64,000 nt of DNA from Kutzneria kofuensis (GTDB taxonomy: Bacteria > Actinomycetota > Actinomycetes > Mycobacteriales > Pseudonocardiaceae). Positions 12,301-25,600 of the stretch are shown here, piece after piece. The DNA is taken from contig NZ_JACHIR010000001.1 in the NCBI RefSeq assembly GCF_014203355.1, positions 6,760,038 through 6,824,037 on the forward strand, written 5' to 3'. Each line of letters opens with the position of its first letter. Position 1 is the stretch's first letter. The notes beneath the pieces are model-generated. The model saw only the letters and a list, made by a program, of their open reading frames with translations. It was not told the DNA's origin and made no database searches. A program made the translations under genes and the position numbers.

Positions 12301-14923
12301 CGTCCGGGAAGCGGTGCGCTTCGCGGACGCGATCAGGAACCTCTCCGAACAAGGCGTGACCAAGTTCCTCGAGATTGGTCCCGACGGCGTGCTGGCCGGG
12401 ATGGGCGCGAACTGCGTCGAGGATGCGGTGTTCCTGGCCACCCAGCGCCGGGACCGCGACCAGGAGCGCGAGCTCGTCAACGCGGTGGCGCAGGCCTGGG
12501 CGAACGGCGTGCACGTCGACTGGACCAAGTTCTTCGCCGGGCGCGACGCCCGCCGTGTCGAGCTGCCGACCTACCCGTTCCAGCACCAGCGCTACTGGGT
12601 CAACTCGGTGATCTCGGATGGCGCGGACGTCAACTCCGCCGGCCTGGACTCGGTGGATCACCCGCTGCTCGGCGCGGCCGTCCCGGCCGCGGAGGGCGAC
12701 GGCGTGGTGCTCACCGGCCGGCTCTCGCTGGAGACCCAGCCGTGGCTGGCCGACCACGACGTGCTCGGCAGCATCCTGTTCCCCGGCGCGGGATTCGTCG
12801 AGCTGGCCATCCAGGCCGCCGAGCGCAGCGGCGCCAACCTGATCGAGGAGCTGACGCTCGAGGCCCCGCTGGTGCTGCCCGAGACCGGTGACGTGACGAT
12901 CCAGGTCGTCGCCAGCGGCAACAAGGTCAGCATCTACTCGCGTGGCGAGGACGCGTGGGTCCGGCACGCGACCGGCGTCCTCGCCACCGGAGCCCCGGTC
13001 GCCGAGACCTTCGACTGGCCGGCCGGGGCGACGCCGATCGACGTCAGCTACGACGAACTGCTCACCCTCGGCTTCGGCTACGGCCCGGCATTCCAGGGCC
13101 TGCAGGCGTTCAAGCACGGCGACGAGATCTTCGCCGAGGTGACGGTCTCCGAGGCCGACGACCGGTTCGCGCTGCACCCGGCCCTGCTGGAGACGGCCCT
13201 CCAACCGACGCTCACCGACACCGTGATCCCCGCCGTGTACCGCGGAATCGCCGTTCACCACACGGGAACCAGCGCCATCCGCGCCCGGATCGCCGATGGC
13301 GCAATCACCCTGGCCGATCAGAACGGCCCGGTGGCGACCATCACGAGCATCGAGACGCGGACGATCACCGCCGACCAGCTCGCCAACACCGGCAACGACC
13401 TCTACCGCGTCGACTGGGTCGCCGCTCCGAACGCGCGCCCCACCGACGAGACGTGGTCGGCCGAACTGCCCCTTGCCGACTGGCCCGAATGGCTACCCAC
13501 CCTGAACGCCCCGGACGTCGTGCACGTCGCCTGCCCGCCCGACGGTGAGCCGGCCGTCGCCGAGGCCGCCGCGAGGCAACTCCTCGGCCTGATCAGGGAA
13601 TTCGTCGGCAAACTGGTGCTCACCGGCCCCAACGGCGCGCTGTGGGGCCTGATCCGGTCGGCGCAGGAGGAGAACCCGGGCCGGTTCGTGCTCGTCGACA
13701 CCGACGGCAGCGCCGACCTGAAGAAGGCCGTCGACACCGGCGAACCCGAGCTGCGAATCCGCGACGGCAAGATCCTCGTCCCGAGGCTCGTCGCCGCGCA
13801 GCCGAGCGTCGATCGCCCGTACGGCGACACCGTGCTGATCACCGGCGGCCAGCAGGGCATCGGCAAGGCGATCGCCGACCACCTGACCGCCAAGGGCGTC
13901 AAGGTCCTGCACAAGCCCGGCAAGCAGAAGGTCGACACGGTCATCCACGCCGAGTCCGCCACGGACAACGCGCTCCTGTCCGACATGACCGACGAGCAGC
14001 TGGAGCGGGTGCTCGCCAAGACCATCGACGCCGCCTGGAAACACCGGGACGCCAAGCTGATCCTCGTCTCCTCGGCGACGAGCCTGCTGCTCGGCACCGG
14101 CCAGGCCAACTTCGCCGCCGCCACCGGCTACCTCAACTCGCTGGCCGAGAAGCTCAACGGCGTCGCCATTGCCTTCGGCGCGCTGGACAACGGCGACGAG
14201 GCCTACGCGGAACGCATGCGCCGGACGGGGACCCCGGTGTTCACCGCCGACGAGATCGGCCCGCTGTTCGACCGGGCGCTCACCGTCGACGACCCGCTGG
14301 TCGTGCCGCTGAAGCTGGACAAGGCGGCGCTGCGGGCCCGGCCCGAGGGCCTTCCCATGCTGCTGCGCGGCCTGGTCCGCGTGCCGGCCCGGCAGACGCG
14401 ACAAAGCCACACTTCGTTGCGCGAGCGGCTGGCCGAGCTGCCCGAGGCCGACCGCGAGCAGCTGCTGCTCGACCTGGTCGGCAAGCACGTGGCCGCAGTG
14501 CTGGGCCATGACGCGTCCACGACGATCGAGCCGGACCGGGCGTTCAAGGAGCTGGGCTTCGACTCGCTCACCGCCGTCGAGCTGCGCAAGCAACTCGGCC
14601 TTGCCACCGGCCTGCAGCTGCCGGCCACGCTGATCTTCGACTACCCGACCTCGCAGGACGTCGCCGACCACCTGCGGGAGCTGCTGCAGCCGGGCGAGTT
14701 CGACCCGGCCCAGCAGCTGATCGCCGAGATCGGCCGGCTGGAGGCGACTCTGCAGGCCACCGAGGTGAACGGCTCGCGGCCCAAGGTCACCGCCCGGCTG
14801 GAGGCGCTGCTGCGCAAGTGGCGCGACAACGAGGAAATCGCCAATGCGCCGGAGGGGAGTCTGGACGAGGCAACGGACGACGAGCTGTTCGCCGCGCTGG
14901 ACAACGAACTCGGCATTTCCTGA
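350..14923 (+). CDS. Modular type I polyketide synthase, three modules (PKS-A)
   Basis: This 4857-residue protein has three extension modules, each KS-AT-DH-KR-ACP. Approximate residues: module 1 KS 34-446, AT 533-860, DH 877-1147, KR 1301-1531, ACP 1561-1651; module 2 KS 1668-2080, AT 2153-2484, DH 2496-2754, KR 2897-3127, ACP 3154-3241; module 3 KS 3260-3674, AT 3756-4084, DH 4102-4341, KR 4491-4664, ACP 4691-4781. Every KS has the DTACSSS cysteine motif, every AT has GHSVGE with HAFH (malonyl type), and every ACP has GFDSL. KR2 has the B-type LDD motif; KR1 has AEN there instead. Module 3 is decayed: the DH aspartate is Glu4281, and the KR has a Phe at 4588 in place of the tyrosine plus a large internal deletion, so a ketone is expected. 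The N terminus is a coiled-coil docking segment and the C terminus (4784-4857) a helical docking tail. GTG at 350 is preferred because GATGAGG (334-340) lies nine bases upstream and the resulting N terminus ([14 protein letters not shown]) aligns with PKS-B and PKS-C; ATG at 335 is the alternative. Confidence 0.95.
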   Translation: MSNEEKLLDYLKRATSDLRETRKRLADAERREQEPIAIISMGCRYPGGVASPEDLWRLVLDGVDTVGPMPTDRFWDLDASYDPTPGVPGKIYSKDGSFLDDAAGFDAELFRISPREAAEMDPQQRLLLETSWEALERAGIDPLSLKGSRTGVFAGVMYHDYGAGTSDGSMVSGRVSYTLGLEGPAVTVDTACSSSLVALHQAIRALRAGECTLALAGGVTVMATLETFVEFSRQRGLSPTGRCRAFADAADGVGWGEGAGVLLLARLSEAQRLGHQVLAVIRGSAVNQDGASNGITAPNGPSQRRVIRQALASAGLAPSDVDAVEAHGTGTTLGDPIEAQALLATYGQDRDEPLWLGSVKSNMGHTQAAAGVAGIIKMVMAIRHGALPKTLHVDSPSSHVDWTAGAVELLTESRPWPAVERPRRAGVSSFGISGTNAHVIIEQAPPVEAVERSVTQRPVPWIISGKTAPALAEQASRLSSVEGVEPLDVAYTLATGRAAMEQRAVVVGETLDELVSGLAGVAGVTADAGKTAFLFTGQGAQQVGMGRELYEKFPVFAEAWDAAIDPAVAAIAWSADQEALNQTGNAQPALFAFEVALFRLLESWGVRPDFVAGHSVGEIAAAHVAGVLSLEDARKLVSARGRLMQALPAGGAMVALQAAEDEVRLRAGVGIAAVNGPESVVISGDEAAVLEIKAEFEALGRKTSRLKVSHAFHSPLMEPMLAEFRSVVGGLTFGEPSLGVVTTSAGGGQWNEPEYWVGHVREAVRFADAVVGLTAAGVTRFVEVGPDGVLTGVAANCVEDAVVVATQRRGRGQERELVVGVAQAWAHGVPVDWEAFFAGRDARRADLPTYAFQHQRFWVNSVWTQGADLGSAGLAPVEHPLLGAVVAAPEGDGVVLTGRLSTQTQPWLADHDVLGTVLLPGTAFVELAVQAGDHVGCDVVEELTLEAPLVLPERGGVVIQVVVGGADADGARPVSVYSRMEDAVNGESGLPWTRHAVGTLTVGAPVPVVELAEWPPAGASRVDIDGAYDQLLDRGYAYGPVFQGLKAVWRRGDEMFAEVALPEGAGAERFGLHPALLDSAMHGELLGDGETHLPFAWSGVSLHASGASALRVRMAPVGNDRHSLAVADLTGQPVLTVASLASRPVTPAQLSSAAPLFQLAWQPASSTSPESGPAEGDLVVEHVASAEGDVLDGVRSVASAVLERIRSALSGDSQVAFVTRGAVSVSGEDIDLAVAPVWGLVRAAQAENPGRFVLVDTDSDDVSAALALGEPEVAVRGGAVFVPRLARVAGTASIDSGAADGTVLVTGGTGGLGALFARHLVAERGFRSLVLTSRRGIEAAGAAALKAELEALGATVTVAACDVSDRDALAFLLEGISDLKGVVHAAGIAENGLVEAVTADELDAVLRPKADAAWYLHELTRGLDLFVLISSAGGLLLAAGQASYAAANVFLDALAQHRRSLGLPATSLAYGLWGVGAGLGAELGEVDLERMRKSGLPALSAAEGLSLFDAALDSGEANLVPVKLDLGTLRTREVPHVLRGLVRVPQRQTAKSGVASGNSLADRLSGLGDEERDAQLLDLVRKHVAAVLGHASTDAIEPDRAFQELGFDSLASVELRNLLGGDTGLRLPATLVFDYPTSRAVAEYLREKVGGAGKAVAAVRALPSLDDDPIVIVGMACHYPGGVNSPEDLWRLVADGIDTVGPFPTNRGWDLANLFDPEPGKPNKSYTRDGGFLYDAAEFDADFFGISPREAVLMDPQQRLLLETAWEAFERAGIDPRSLKGSSTGVFAGMMYHDYALNSASGSIASGRVSYSFGFEGPSVTVDTACSSSLVALHLAIQALRSGECSLALAGGVAVMATPEAIVDFSEQRGLSVDGRCKSFAGAADGTGWSEGVGLILVERKSDAERLGHPIVAVIRGSAVNQDGASNGLTAPNGPAQQRVIRQALANAGLDTSDVDTVEAHGTGTKLGDPIEAQALLATYGQDRSEPLWLGSIKSNLGHTQAAAGVAGIIKMVMAMRHGVLPKTLHVDEPTPQVDWSAGNVQLLTESRPWPAVDRPRRAAISSFGLSGTNAHVIIEQVVQPEPEPVESSRIMPLLVSGKTPDALAAQITQLSTVDAPLVDMAYTLATDRVAFEHRAFALDRDNFVSSAVKPGKTAFLFTGQGSQRVGMGRELYQKFPVFAAAWDAAVDSDAAWGSDQDALNQTGNAQPALFAFEVALYRLVQSWGMEPDFVAGHSVGEIAAAHIAGVLSLEDARKLVSARGRLMQALPAGGAMVAIQATEDEITLREGVGIAAVNGPRSVVISGVEEAVVAIQAEFEARGRKTSRLKVSHAFHSPLMEPMLDEFRAVVSTLTFAQPSIPVVTTSAGGGEWSQPEYWVNHVREAVRFADAITSLHGQGVTKFVEVGPDGVLAGMGANCVEDAVFVATQRRDRDQERELVAGIAQAWAHGVTVDWAKFFAGTGARRTDLPTYAFQRQTFWLTSARGGDVTSVGQVAVEHPLLGAAVASAETDGVVLTGRLSVETQPWLADHDVLGSLLLPGTAFVELALQAGDHVGCDVVQELTLEAPLILPERDGVAVQVVVDEARNVSIYSRVDDLPWTRHATGVLGTDAGTADDLAEWPPPGDAVDLDGAYENLAGQGYVYGPMFQGLKAVWCDGDNTYAEVALPEGTDAERYGIHPALLDSALHAQLVAIEESGDTQLPFAWNGVTLHRAGASELRVRIRRTGDDSASVLVTDLAGDPILSVESLVSRAVSSEQLSVDRKHDSLFHVVWTPVPAAGNEEAVREDVPASKDALVHVLSCVQSWLADEANADNRLVFVTRNAVDTDDVDLDVAPVWGLVRSAISENPGRFGLVDADSDDGVDAAIALGEPEVSVRGGELRVPRLARVTELNGSTDFGDTVLVTGGLTGLGALFAKHLAATGVANLVLTSRRGPDTPGAAELTAELEALGASVTITACDVADRDAVAELLKGIPQLTGVVHAAGVLDDGVISALDAERFDRVFAPKAEAARHLHELTGDLKAFVLFSSIAGTLGGTAQANYAAANVFLDALAQHRRANGQPAVSLAWGPWAQVGGMADRLTDADLQRLERAGMPALLPDEGVALFDLALKADVAALAPIRLDLSTLRAQAASQPPMLHGLVRVPSRPTKRSGGSSLERRLAGLDAGERERLLVSLVRKHVAAVLGHASVDAVDPDRAFNELGFDSLSAVELRNQLGAETGLRLPATLVFDYPTTRAVAGYLVTSFAGATKAVKTRAKSTSDEPIAIVGMACHYPGGVNSPDDLWQLVFNGVDAVTDFPTDRGWDTERIYDPSGERPGSTYTKRGAFLHDAGLFDPGFFGISPNEALEMDPQQRLLLETAWEAFESAGIDPGPLRGSDTGVFAGMMYHDYKVNNNTGSIASGRVSYTFGFEGPAVTVDTACSSSLVALHWAIQALRSGECSLALAGGVAVMATPETFVEFSKQRGLSPDGRCKSFAGATDGTGWGEGVGLVLVERLSDARRNGHNVLAIVKGSAINQDGASNGLTAPNGPAQQRVIQQALANAGLAATDVDAVEAHGTGTTLGDPIEAQALLATYGQDRSEPLWLGSIKSNMGHTQSAAGVAGIIKMIMAMRHGVLPKTLHVDVPTPHVDWTAGNIELLTEPRPWPAVDRPRRAGISSFGISGTNAHVIIEQVVPEVADREIPPRPVPVIVSAKTADGLKAQAARLSAVDGEPLDVAYSLATLRAPMEHRSAFVAEDREGLARGLANVTDVIAGQGLTAFLFTGQGAQRIGMGRELYEKFPVFAEAWDAAIDRELSALIWGSDQDLLNQTGNAQPALFAFEVALYRLVQSWGVRPDFVAGHSVGEIAAAHVAGVLSLEDARTLVSARGRLMQALPVGGAMVALQASEDEVQLREGVGIAAVNGPQSVVISGDEAAVLAIKAEFEARGRKATRLKVSHAFHSPLMEPMLDEFRSVVAGLTFNGPKIPAVVTSAGGGEWSEPEYWVDHVREAVRFADAIRNLSEQGVTKFLEIGPDGVLAGMGANCVEDAVFLATQRRDRDQERELVNAVAQAWANGVHVDWTKFFAGRDARRVELPTYPFQHQRYWVNSVISDGADVNSAGLDSVDHPLLGAAVPAAEGDGVVLTGRLSLETQPWLADHDVLGSILFPGAGFVELAIQAAERSGANLIEELTLEAPLVLPETGDVTIQVVASGNKVSIYSRGEDAWVRHATGVLATGAPVAETFDWPAGATPIDVSYDELLTLGFGYGPAFQGLQAFKHGDEIFAEVTVSEADDRFALHPALLETALQPTLTDTVIPAVYRGIAVHHTGTSAIRARIADGAITLADQNGPVATITSIETRTITADQLANTGNDLYRVDWVAAPNARPTDETWSAELPLADWPEWLPTLNAPDVVHVACPPDGEPAVAEAAARQLLGLIREFVGKLVLTGPNGALWGLIRSAQEENPGRFVLVDTDGSADLKKAVDTGEPELRIRDGKILVPRLVAAQPSVDRPYGDTVLITGGQQGIGKAIADHLTAKGVKVLHKPGKQKVDTVIHAESATDNALLSDMTDEQLERVLAKTIDAAWKHRDAKLILVSSATSLLLGTGQANFAAATGYLNSLAEKLNGVAIAFGALDNGDEAYAERMRRTGTPVFTADEIGPLFDRALTVDDPLVVPLKLDKAALRARPEGLPMLLRGLVRVPARQTRQSHTSLRERLAELPEADREQLLLDLVGKHVAAVLGHDASTTIEPDRAFKELGFDSLTAVELRKQLGLATGLQLPATLIFDYPTSQDVADHLRELLQPGEFDPAQQLIAEIGRLEATLQATEVNGSRPKVTARLEALLRKWRDNEEIANAPEGSLDEATDDELFAALDNELGIS
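6989..7017 (+). repeat. AT-coding low-G+C repeat, copy 1 (PKS-A module 2)
   Basis: This 29-base segment encodes part of ALYRLVQSW just before the AT nucleophile. Its core reads ACTGTAC, six bases, GTTCAGT, an imperfect dyad, with the rare leucine codon CTA and about half G+C. Confidence 0.6.
11804..11832 (+). repeat. AT-coding low-G+C repeat, copy 2 (PKS-A module 3)
   Basis: The core ACTGTACCGTCTAGTTCAGT is at the same AT position as in copy 1, again with a CTA leucine codon. Confidence 0.6.
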
Positions 14924-14944
14924 CCACGGAGATTGGCTGACTTG

Positions 14945-17900
14945 ATGAGCACCGACGACAAGCTCCGCGACTACCTCAAGCGGGCAACCACGGAACTGCA
15001 GCAGGTGCGGCGCCAGCTCCGCGAGGTCGAGGCCAGGCAGCACGAGCCGATCGCGATCGTGGCCATGAGCTGCCGTTACCCCGGTGGCGTCACGACGCCG
15101 GAGGGCCTGTGGGACCTCGTCGCCCGCGGCGGTGACGGCATCAGCACGCTGCCCACCAACCGCGGCTGGGATGTGGAGGCCCTCTACGACCCGGAGCCGG
15201 GCACGCCCGGCAAGACGTACTCGCGCGAGGGTGGCTTCCTGCACGAGGCCGGCGAGTTCGACGCCGACTTCTTCCGGATCAGCCCGCGCGAGGCCAAGGA
15301 GACCGACCCGCAGCAGCGGCTGCTGCTGGAGCTGGTGTGGGAGGCGCTGGAGCGCGCCGGCATCGACCCGACCACGCTGAAGGGCAGCCGCACCGGCGTG
15401 TTCGCCGGCGTCGCCTACCACGACTACTGGCCGGGCGGCGGTGTCGGCAGCCTCGCCAGCGTCGTCTCGGGGCGAGTCGCGTACACGCTGGGGTTGGAGG
15501 GGCCCGCGGTCACCGTGGACACGGCGTGCTCGTCGTCACTGGTGGCGCTGCACTGGGCGATGCAAGCCCTGCGTAACGGGGAATGCACGCTGGCGCTGGC
15601 CGGCGGCGTCACAGTCATGTCCACTCCGGACTCTTTCGTCGGTTTCAGCGAGCAGCGCGGACTGGCCAGGGACGGCCGCTGCAAGTCGTTCGCCAAGGCC
15701 GCAGACGGCACCGGTTGGGGCGAGGGCATCGGTATTCTGCTGGTGGAGCGGCTTTCCGACGCGCAGCGCAACGGACACCCGATTCTCGCCGTGGTGCGGG
15801 GAAGCGCGGTCAACCAGGACGGCGCCTCGAACGGTTTGTCCGCCCCGAACGGGCCGTCGCAGCGGCGGGTGATCGAGCAGGCGCTGGCCTCCGCGCAGCT
15901 GTCGGCCGACCAGGTCGACGTCGTCGAGGCGCACGGCACCGGCACGACGCTGGGTGACCCGATCGAGGCGCAGGCTCTGCTGGCCACGTACGGCAAGGAT
16001 CGCGAGCGGCCGCTCTGGCTGGGGTCGATCAAGTCCAACATCGGTCACGCCCAGGCGGCCGCCGGTGTCTCCGGCATCATCAAGATGGTCATGGCGATGC
16101 GGCACGGCGTCCTGCCGAAGCTGCTGCACCTGGACGAGCCGACGCCGCAGGTGGACTGGACCGCCGGCAACATCCAACTGCTGGCCGAGGCGCAGCCGTG
16201 GCCGCAGACCGGCGAACCCCGCCGGGCCGGCATCTCGTCCTTCGGCCTGAGCGGCACGAACGCGCACGTGATCATCGAGGAGGCGCCGGCGGTCGAGGTG
16301 CCGGAGCGGGTCGTCGAACGCCGGGTGGTGCCGTGGGTGATCTCCGGCCGCACCGCGAAGGCGCTGGCGGACCAGGCCTCCCGCCTGTCCGATGTGGACG
16401 TCGCTGAGCCGTTGGATGTGGCGTTTTCGCTGGCCACCGGGCGTACCGCGTTCGACCAGCGGGCGGCGGTGATCGGTGTCGAGCACGAGGACTTCATCCG
16501 CGGCCTGCGGGCCATCGCCGACGGCGTGCCGGGCACGGGAGTGGTGACCGGCTCTGCCCTCGCCGGCAAGACTGCCTTTCTGTTCACCGGCCAGGGGGCG
16601 CAGCGGATCGGGATGGGTCGTGAGCTGCACCGGGTGTTCCCGGTGTTCGCAGAGGCGTGGGATGCGGCGATTGATCCCGAGTTGGCTGGCGTCGTTTGGG
16701 GCGCGGATCAGGAGGCTCTGAACCAGACCGGTAACGCCCAGCCGGCGTTGTTCGCGTTCGAGGTTGCACTGTACCGTTTAGTTCAGTCGTGGGGTGTGCG
16801 GCCGGACTTCGTGGCCGGTCACTCGGTCGGTGAGATTGCGGCTGCGCATGTCGCCGGGGTCTTGTCGCTGGAGGATGCCCGCACGCTGGTCAGCGCTCGT
16901 GGTCGGTTGATGCAGGCGTTGCCGGCTGGTGGGGCGATGGTGGCGTTGCAGGCCAGCGAGGATGAGATCCAGCTCCGCGCGGGTGTAAGTATCGCGGCGG
17001 TCAATGGTCCGCAGTCGGTCGTGATCTCCGGTGACGAAGAGACTGTTCTCGCTATCAAGGCGGAGTTCGAGGCGCTGGGTCGCAAGACCTCGCGGCTCAA
17101 GGTGTCGCACGCCTTCCACTCGCCGTTGATGGAGCCGATGCTGGCGGAGTTCCGGAGTGTTGTGGCCGGCCTGACCTTCAACGAGCCGTCGCTCGGGGTG
17201 GTCACCACTTCCGCCGGTGGTGGGCAGTGGTCCGAGCCGGAGTACTGGGTCAACCACGTCCGCGAGGCCGTGCGGTTCGCGGACGCGGTGACTGGGCTCA
17301 ACGCACAGGGCGTGACCAAGTTCGTGGAGATCGGGCCCGACGGCGTGCTCACGGGCATGGGCGCGAACTGCGTGGAGGACGCGGCGTTCGTGGCCATCCA
17401 GCGGCGCGACAAGTCGGAGGAGCGCGAGCTGGTCTCCGGCCTGGCGCAAGCGTTTGCCAACGGCGTGGCCGTCGACTGGCCCAAGTTCTACGAGGGCCGC
17501 GAGGCGCGGCGGGTGGACCTGCCGACCTACGCCTTCCAGCACCAGTTCTACTGGCGGGACAAGGAGACCCCGGCCGCCACCGCCGACCCGATCGACTCCG
17601 CCTTCTGGGATGCCGTCGAGCGCGAGGATCTCGCCGATCTGGCCGAACGGCTGGAGATCGAGGAGGGCACACTCGGCGCGGTCCTGCCGGCGATGTCCGC
17701 GTGGCGCAAGCAGTACCGCGACCAGGCCATGGTGGATTCCTGGCGGTACAGGGTGAGCTGGCTGCCGGTCGAGGACGTGCAGGCCGAATCCCTGCTCGGC
17801 ACCTGGCTCGTCGTGGTGCCCAGGGGTTTCAGGGATCACGAGCTGGCCAAGGCCGTCGCCGCCGCGACCGAGGTCGAGATCATCGAGTTCGCCGACGGCG

Positions 17901-19648
17901 ACCGCGCCGGTCTCGTCGCGCAGCTCGGCAGCCACGCCCCGGCCGGCGTCCTGTCCCTACTGGCGCTGGATGACACCCCGCACCCGCTCTACCCCTCGAT
18001 GTCCGCCGGCGGCACCGCGACCGTCGCCCTCGCCCAGGCCCTGGCCGACGCCGGCGTCACCGGGAAGCTCTGGTGCGTCACCAACGGCGGCGTCGCCGTC
18101 GAGAACAGCGCCGAGCTGACCAGCGCGTATCAGGGCTCGCTGTGGGGCTTGGGCGGCGTTCTGGCGCTCGACCACCCCGACACCTGGGGCGGCATGATCG
18201 ACCTGCCCGATGCCGGCGAGGCGACCGTTCGCCGGCTGCTCGGTGCGCTGTCCGGGATCGACGACGAGGACCAGATCGCCATCCGCGCCAACGGCCGCTT
18301 CGCGCGCCGCATGGTTCGCGCCGGCCTCAACGGAAACGCGCCGAAGCGGTCGTGGAAGCCGCGTGGCACCACGCTGATCACCGGTGGCACCGGCGGACTC
18401 GGCGCGCACGTCGCCCGCTGGCTCGCCGGCAACGGCGCGGAACACCTTGTCCTGACGAGCCGTCGTGGCAACGCCGCCACGGGCGTCAGCGAACTTGAAG
18501 CAGAGTTGAAAGAGCTCGGTGCCGAGGTCACGGTCGCGGCTTGCGATGTCGCCGACCGGGACGCGGTTCGCGAATTACTTGACGGGATCCCGAACCTGAC
18601 CACCGTCGTGCACGCGGCCGGTGTGTCGCAACGCATCGCCCCGGTCGAGGACATCACACTGGCGGAGTTCGCCGAGGTCGGCCGGGCCAAGGTGCTCGGC
18701 GCGGTGCACCTCGACGAACTGCTGGGCGACCGCGAGCTCGACGCGTTCGTGCTGTTCTCGTCCGGTTCCGCGGTCTGGGGCAGCAGCGGCCAGTCCGGCT
18801 ACGGCACCGCCAACGCCCACCTCGACGCGATTGCCCACCAGCGCCTGGCGAAGGGCCGCACGGTCACCTCGATCGCCTGGAGCTCCTGGGAAAGCGGCAT
18901 GGTCGACGAGGAGATGAGCGCCCTGATGCGGCGCATCGGCGCCCCCGCGATGCCGCCGAAGCTGGCGATCAACGCGATGCAGCAGGCCCTCGACAACGCC
19001 GACACGCACATCGTCGTCGCGGACTTCGACTGGGCGAAGTTCGTTCCCACCTTCACCATCGCCCGTCCTCGGCCGCTGCTCAACGCGCTGCCGGAGGTCC
19101 GCGAGGTCCTCGACGGCGGCGACGAGTCCGAGGGCGAGTCGGCGTTCGCCGCGAAGCTGGCCGGCCTGTCCGACGCCGAGCGTGGCCGGGCCGTGCTGGA
19201 TCTGGTGCGCAGCCACGTCGCCGCGGTGCTCGGCTACGACGATCCGTCCACACTGGACCCGAGTCGCCCGTTCGAGGGCCTCGGTTTCGACTCCGTCAGC
19301 GCGGTCGACCTGCGCAATCGCCTCGGTACGGCAACGGGCCTGAAGCTGCCGTCCACTTTGGTCTTCGAGTACACGTCCACGTCCGCGCTGGCCGAGCACC
19401 TGAAGTCGCTGCTCGGCCAGAGCACCGGCGGCGTGCTGCCGGTGCTGGCCGACCTGGACCGGTTGGAGGAGACCGTGCTGGCGCTGCCGGCCGAGGAGAT
19501 CGAGCGCAACCGGATCACCTCGCGGCTGCAGACGCTGCTCGGCCGGCTGGGCGACATCCTCGGCGACGGCAAGGAGAACGTCGCGCTGGACGACGCCAGC
19601 GCCGACGACGTTTTCGACTTCATCGACAAGGAACTCGGTCTTGCCTGA
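14945..19648 (+). CDS. Modular type I polyketide synthase, single KR-only module (PKS-B)
   Basis: This 1567-residue protein has one extension module. Approximate domains: docking coiled coil 1-30, KS 34-449 (DTACSSS), AT 545-870 (GHSVGE, HAFH, malonyl type), KR 1142-1369, ACP 1402-1490 (GFDSV), C-terminal docking helices 1490-1567. There is no DH; the AT-KR linker is the typical structural element of KR-only modules. The KR keeps the glycine-rich TGGTGGLG, the serine and the tyrosine (QSGYGTAN). It lacks the LDD motif and has Trp in SGSAVWG, the signature of A-type ketoreductases, so an L-configured hydroxyl is predicted. The gene starts 21 bases after PKS-A, with GGAGA at 14928-14932; ATG 14945 is chosen, and in-frame TTG codons at 14942 and 14933 are alternatives. 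Two in-frame TTA leucine codons (16778 and 18575) stand out in this G+C-rich context. Confidence 0.94.
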   Translation: MSTDDKLRDYLKRATTELQQVRRQLREVEARQHEPIAIVAMSCRYPGGVTTPEGLWDLVARGGDGISTLPTNRGWDVEALYDPEPGTPGKTYSREGGFLHEAGEFDADFFRISPREAKETDPQQRLLLELVWEALERAGIDPTTLKGSRTGVFAGVAYHDYWPGGGVGSLASVVSGRVAYTLGLEGPAVTVDTACSSSLVALHWAMQALRNGECTLALAGGVTVMSTPDSFVGFSEQRGLARDGRCKSFAKAADGTGWGEGIGILLVERLSDAQRNGHPILAVVRGSAVNQDGASNGLSAPNGPSQRRVIEQALASAQLSADQVDVVEAHGTGTTLGDPIEAQALLATYGKDRERPLWLGSIKSNIGHAQAAAGVSGIIKMVMAMRHGVLPKLLHLDEPTPQVDWTAGNIQLLAEAQPWPQTGEPRRAGISSFGLSGTNAHVIIEEAPAVEVPERVVERRVVPWVISGRTAKALADQASRLSDVDVAEPLDVAFSLATGRTAFDQRAAVIGVEHEDFIRGLRAIADGVPGTGVVTGSALAGKTAFLFTGQGAQRIGMGRELHRVFPVFAEAWDAAIDPELAGVVWGADQEALNQTGNAQPALFAFEVALYRLVQSWGVRPDFVAGHSVGEIAAAHVAGVLSLEDARTLVSARGRLMQALPAGGAMVALQASEDEIQLRAGVSIAAVNGPQSVVISGDEETVLAIKAEFEALGRKTSRLKVSHAFHSPLMEPMLAEFRSVVAGLTFNEPSLGVVTTSAGGGQWSEPEYWVNHVREAVRFADAVTGLNAQGVTKFVEIGPDGVLTGMGANCVEDAAFVAIQRRDKSEERELVSGLAQAFANGVAVDWPKFYEGREARRVDLPTYAFQHQFYWRDKETPAATADPIDSAFWDAVEREDLADLAERLEIEEGTLGAVLPAMSAWRKQYRDQAMVDSWRYRVSWLPVEDVQAESLLGTWLVVVPRGFRDHELAKAVAAATEVEIIEFADGDRAGLVAQLGSHAPAGVLSLLALDDTPHPLYPSMSAGGTATVALAQALADAGVTGKLWCVTNGGVAVENSAELTSAYQGSLWGLGGVLALDHPDTWGGMIDLPDAGEATVRRLLGALSGIDDEDQIAIRANGRFARRMVRAGLNGNAPKRSWKPRGTTLITGGTGGLGAHVARWLAGNGAEHLVLTSRRGNAATGVSELEAELKELGAEVTVAACDVADRDAVRELLDGIPNLTTVVHAAGVSQRIAPVEDITLAEFAEVGRAKVLGAVHLDELLGDRELDAFVLFSSGSAVWGSSGQSGYGTANAHLDAIAHQRLAKGRTVTSIAWSSWESGMVDEEMSALMRRIGAPAMPPKLAINAMQQALDNADTHIVVADFDWAKFVPTFTIARPRPLLNALPEVREVLDGGDESEGESAFAAKLAGLSDAERGRAVLDLVRSHVAAVLGYDDPSTLDPSRPFEGLGFDSVSAVDLRNRLGTATGLKLPSTLVFEYTSTSALAEHLKSLLGQSTGGVLPVLADLDRLEETVLALPAEEIERNRITSRLQTLLGRLGDILGDGKENVALDDASADDVFDFIDKELGLA
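16760..16788 (+). repeat. AT-coding low-G+C repeat, copy 3 (PKS-B)
   Basis: The same segment, but the leucine codon is TTA (16778-16780), in frame. Confidence 0.6.
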
Positions 19649-19686
19649 TCGGGCGGTGACCCACTTGAAGGACGCGTGAGGCTGGG

Positions 19687-22600
19687 ATGGCGAACGACGA
19701 GAAACTCCTCGGCTACCTCAAGAAGGTGACCGCGGAGCTGCACCAGACCCGCAGGCGACTGCACGAGGTGGAGACCGAGGAGCAGGACCCGATCGCGATC
19801 GTGGCGATGAGCTGCCGCTACCCCGGCGGCGTCACGTCGCCGGAGGACCTGTGGCGGCTGGTCGCCGACGGCGTGGACGCGATCACGCCGTTCCCCACCG
19901 ACCGCGGCTGGAACCTGGACGAGTTGGGCGGCGGTGAGGACCGCGCCGGCTCCAGCTACGTCAGCAACGGCGGGTTCGTCCACGACGCCGGCGACTTCGA
20001 CCCGGGCTTCTTCGGCATCTCGCCGCGCGAGGCGCTGGCCATGGACCCGCAGCAGCGACTGATGCTGCAGGTCTCGTGGGAGGCCTTCGAGCGCGCCGGC
20101 ATCAACCCGCAGGCTGTTCGCGGCGAGCCGGTCGGCGTGTTCGCCGGTTCCGGCGTGCAGGACTACGAGTACGTGCTGGCGACCCAGCCCGAGATCGCCG
20201 AGGCGTACCTGACCACCGCCAACGCGGCCGCGGTGATCTCCGGCCGCATCTCGTACACGCTGGGCCTGGAGGGGCCGTCGGTCACCATCGACACCGCGTG
20301 TTCATCGTCGCTGGTGGCGCTTCACCTTGCCGCACAGGCACTTCGCAAGCGCGAGTGCACACTGGCCCTGGCCGGTGGCGTGATGGTGATGGCCACGCCC
20401 GGCCCGTTCATCGCGTTCAGCCGGCAGAAGGGGCTCGCCTTCGACGGCCGCTGCCGAGCCTTCTCCGACGACGCCGCCGGCACGGGCTGGTCCGAAGGCG
20501 CCGGCATGTTGTTGCTGGAGCGGCTTTCCGACGCGCAACGCAACGGCCATCCCGTGCTGGCGGTCGTTCGGGGTTCCGCGATCAACCAGGACGGCGCGTC
20601 GAACGGGCTGACCGCGCCCAACGGTCTGGCCCAGCAGCGGGTGATTCGGCAGGCGCTGGCCAACGCGCAGGTCTCGGCGTCGCAGATCGACCTGGTCGAG
20701 GGACACGGCACCGGGACGACTCTCGGCGACCCGATCGAGGCGCAGGCTTTGCTGGCCACGTATGGGCAGGGCCGGCCGGACGACCGTCCACTGTGGCTCG
20801 GCTCCATCAAGTCCAACATCGGTCACGCCCAGGCGGCGGCCGGCGTCTCCGGCATCATCAAGATGGTCATGGCGATGCGGCACGGCGTGCTGCCGAAGAC
20901 GCTGCACGCCGAGAACCCGTCCACACACGTGGATTGGACGGCGGGCAACGTCAAGCTGCTCACGGAGTCCCGGCCATGGCCGGAGAGCGACCACCCGAAG
21001 CTGGCCGGCGTGTCGTCTTTCGGGGTCAGCGGCACGAATGCGCACGTGATCATCGAGGAGGCGCCAGCGATCGAGGAGACTGACGCCGCCGAGGTCGCGC
21101 CGTGGCCGGAGGGTGTGCCGCTGCCGCTGCTGGTGTCCGGGCGCAGCGCGGAGGCCCTGGCGGCGCAGGCGGAGCGCGTGTCCAATGTGGAGGGAGACCT
21201 CCTGGACATCGCCTACTCGCTGGCCACTACCCGGGCCGCGCTGGAACACCGGGCGGCAGTTGTCGCCAGCAGCAGGGAAGAGGCTCTGGAGGGGCTGTCG
21301 GAGCTGACGCTTCGCGGCGTCGCCGCCGACGTGCCGACGGCGTTCCTCTTCACCGGCCAGGGTTCGCAGCGGATCGGCATGGGGCGCGAGCTGCACAAGG
21401 CCTTTCCGGTGTTCGCGGCGGCGTGGGATGCGGCGATCGAGCCGGACGTTGCCGCCATCGTCTGGGGCGACGACCAGGACACCCTCAACCAGACCGGCAA
21501 TGCCCAGCCCGCGCTGTTCGCCTTCGAGGTCGCGCTGTACCGGCTCTTCGAGTCCTGGGGCGTCAAGCCCGACTTCGTGGCCGGCCATTCCGTCGGTGAG
21601 ATCGCGGCCGCCCACGTCGCGGGTGTGCTGTCGCTGGAGGATGCCCGCAAGCTCGTCTCCGCCCGTGGCAAGCTCATGCAAGCACTGCCGGCCGGCGGTG
21701 CCATGGTCGCCCTGCAAGCTTCCGAGAATGAGATCACGCTGGTCGACGGGGTGGGTATCGCCGCCGTCAACGGTCCGCAGTCGGTCGTGATCTCCGGTGA
21801 CGAAGAGGCTGTTCTCGCTATCAAGGCGGAGTTCGAGGCGCGCGGCCGGAAGACCTCGCGGCTCAAGGTGTCGCACGCCTTCCACTCGCCGCTGATGGAG
21901 CCGATGCTGGCGGAGTTCCGCGGCGTCGTCGCCGGGCTCACCTTCGCCGAACCTTCGCTGCCTGTGGTCACCACCTCGGCCGGCGGCGGGCGGTGGACCG
22001 AGCCGGAGTACTGGGTCAAGCACGTCCGCGAGGCCGTGCGCTTCGCCGACGCGGTGACCAGCCTTGCGGCGCAGGGCGTGGGGCGCTTCCTGGAGATCGG
22101 GCCCGAGGGCGTGCTGACCGGCATGGCGCAGGCCTCGGTCGAGAACGCCACCCTGATCCCCGCGCTGCGCAAGGGCCGCGACGAGACGTCCGCGATCATC
22201 GCCGCGATCGGCGCCCTCTACGTGTCCGGCCTGTCCGCCGACTGGGAGGCGTTCTTCGGCGGTCACGGCGCTCGGCGCATCGACCTGCCCACCTATGCCT
22301 TCCAGAACGAGCGGTTCTGGCTGCGCGGCGACGGTGCCACCGGCGGCGACCCGGCATCGATGGGCCTCGGCGCGGCCGACCATCCGCTGCTCGGCGCCAC
22401 GGTCGCCCTCGCCGATTCCGACGGCGTCGTGCTGACCGGCCGGCTGTCGGCGGGAGCCCAGCCCTGGCTGGCCGATCACGTGATCGGCACCGCCATCCTG
22501 TTCCCCGGCACCGGGTTCGTCGAGCTCACGCTGCGCGCCGGCGACCAGGTCGGCTGCGACGCGGTCGAGGAGTTGACCATCGAGGCGCCGCTGATCCTGC

Positions 22601-25600
22601 CCGAACGGGGCGGCGTGGCGGTGCAGGTCGTCGTCGGCGCGCCGGAAGACGGCCGGCGGACGGTCAGCATCTACTCCCGTGGCGACGATGACCTGGCCTG
22701 GACCCGGCACGCCGCCGGCGTTCTCGGCACGGCCTCGGCGGCGTTCGATCTGACGGAGTGGCCGCCGCGTGGCGCGGAGGCGATCGACGTCAGCGGCACG
22801 TACGAGGGGCTGGCCGAGGCCGGCCTCGCCTACGGGCCCACGTTCCGCGGTCTCCGGTCCGCGTGGCGGGTCGGTGACGAGGTGTACGCCGAAGTTCAGT
22901 TGCCGGAGGGCGCCGACGCCGAGCGGTTCAGTCTGCACCCCGCGTTGCTGGACGCGGCCCTGCACGTGGTTCCGCTGACCGGCGTGGTCGGCGACCAGGC
23001 GGCGCTGCCGTTCTCCTGGTCGGACGTGACGCTACTGGCCGCCGGTGCGTCCTCGCTGCGGGTCAAGGTCAAGCCCGTGGGCGAAGGCACGATCTCGTTG
23101 CAGGCTGCTGACGCCGGCGGCGCGGCGGTCGTGTCCGTCGGATCCCTGATGCTGCGGCCGGTCGCGGTCGACCAGCTCAGCGCGTCGAAGTCCGCGGAGT
23201 CCCTGTTCGGTGTCACGTGGTCGCCGATCCCGACCACGCCCGCCGACATCAGCGACGTCGAGGTGTTCGAGCCGGAAACCTCATCCCCGTACGCGGCGGC
23301 GGTCGAGACGCTGGCGAAGCTGCAGACCAGCGAGTCCCCGGTCCTGGCCGTCGTGACCCGCGGCGACCTGGCCGGCGCCGCGGTGCGCGGCCTCGTGCGG
23401 TCGGCGCAGTCGGAGAACCCGGACCGGTACGTGCTGATCGACCTGGAACCGGGCGTCGACGTCGGTTCCGTGTTGCCGGACGTGATCGGCTCCGGCGAGC
23501 CGCAGGTGATCGTGCGCGACGGCGTGGTGCAGGGCGCCCGGTTGACCCGGGTCACGCCCGAGCCGGCGACGCCGTTCGGTGCGGGCACGGTGCTGCTGAC
23601 CGGAGGCACCGGCGGCCTGGGCGTGCTGTTCGCACGGCACCTCCTCAACGAGCACGGCGTGCGTAAGCTGCTGATCACCAGCCGCCGCGGCATGGACGCC
23701 CCCGGTGCTCCGGAACTCAAGGCGGAGCTGGGCGACGCGGTGACGATCGCCGCCTGCGACGTCGCCGACCGCGACGCGCTGGCCGCGTTGCTGGCGGACG
23801 TCCCCGACCTGACGGCGGTTGTGCACGTTGCCGGTGTGCTGGACGACGGTGTGATCTCCACGCTGACGCCGGAGCGGCTGGCGACGGTGTTCCGTCCCAA
23901 GGTGGACGCGGCGTGGAACCTGCACGAGCTGACCAAGGGCATGGACCTCAGTGCATTTGTACTGTTCAGTTCAGCTGCCGGTACCATCGGCGCCCCCGGC
24001 CAGGGCAACTACGCCGCCGCGAATGCGTACTTGGACGCGTTGGCGGAGCACCGGCGCGCCGAGGGCCGGCCCGGTCTGTCGCTGGCCTGGGGCCTGTGGG
24101 CCGACTCCAGCGACATGACCGACACCCTCGATGACGCCAACCGGTCGCGTATCTCGGCCGGCGGCCTCGTTGCCCTGGGCAACGACGAGGGCCTGGAGCT
24201 GTTCGACGCGGCATTGGGCGTGGACCGCGGCGCTGTTGTCCCCGTGCACCTGGACCTTGGCGCGTTGAAGGCCCGTGGCGACGAACTGCCGGCGTTGTTC
24301 CGGACGTTGGTGCCTCAGACGCGGCGGCGTTCGGTCGGAGCGAAGGCGGAATCCGGCTCGCTGCGGCGGCTGCTGGCCGCGCTGCCGCCCGAGGAGTGGG
24401 AGAGCACACTCCTCAACCTCGTGCTGACGAAGGTCGCGGCCGTGCTGGGCTTCAGCTCCGCCAAAGCGGTCGAGCCCGAGCGGGCGTTCCGCGACCTGGG
24501 CTTCGACTCGCTCGCGGCCGTCGAGCTGCGCAACACGTTGAACGCCGAGACCGGGCTGCGACTGCCGGCGACGCTGGTGTTCGACTACCCGACGCCGATC
24601 GTGCTGGCTCGCCATCTGCTGGACGAGGTCTCGGGCAGCGGCGAGGACGCCAAGATCGTCACGCCGGTCTCGACCGCCGGCTCGGACGATCCGATCGTCA
24701 TCGTGTCGATGGCCTGCCGATACCCCGGCGGGGTGTCGACACCCGAGGAGCTGTGGCGGCTGGTCGCCGACGGCGTGGACGCGATCACGCCGTTCCCGGA
24801 GGATCGAGGCTGGGACACCGCCGCGCTGTTCGACCCGACCAGCGAGCGGCCCGGCACCAGCTACACCGACCAGGGCGGCTTCCTGCACACCGCCGCCGAG
24901 TTCGACCCGGCGTTCTTCGGCATCAGCCCCAACGAGGCGCTGATGATGGACCCGCAGCAGCGGCTGCTGCTGGAGGCGACCTGGGAGACGTTCGAGCGGG
25001 CCGGCATCGACCCGGCCACGCTGAAGGGCAGCGACACCGGCGTTTTCGCCGGCATGATGTACCACGACTACGCGGCCAACAGCAGCACCGGCGCCATCGC
25101 GTCCGGCCGGGTGTCCTATGTGTTCGGTCTGGAGGGGCCGGCGGTCACGATCGACACGGCGTGCTCGTCTTCGCTGGTGGCGCTGCACCTGGCGATTCAG
25201 GCGCTGCGGTCGGGGGAGTGCTCGTTGGCACTGGCCGGAGGTGTCGCCGTGATGGCGACGCCCGAGCTGTTCGTGGAGTTCTCGCGGCAGCGCGGTCTGG
25301 CCCACGACGGCCGGGCGAAGTCCTTTGCCGGCGCGACCGACGGCACCAGCTGGGGTGAGGGCGTCGGCATGCTGCTCGTGGAACGGCTGTCCGATGCCCG
25401 CCGCAACGGGCACCCGGTGCTGGCGGTGGTTCGTGGCTCGGCGGTGAACCAGGATGGTGCCTCCAACGGCCTGACCGCGCCGAACGGGCCGTCGCAGCGC
25501 CGGGTCATCCGACAGGCGCTGGCTTCGGCGGGATTGTCGGTGTCCGATGTGGACGCCGTCGAGGCGCATGGCACCGGCACGACCTTGGGTGACCCGATCG

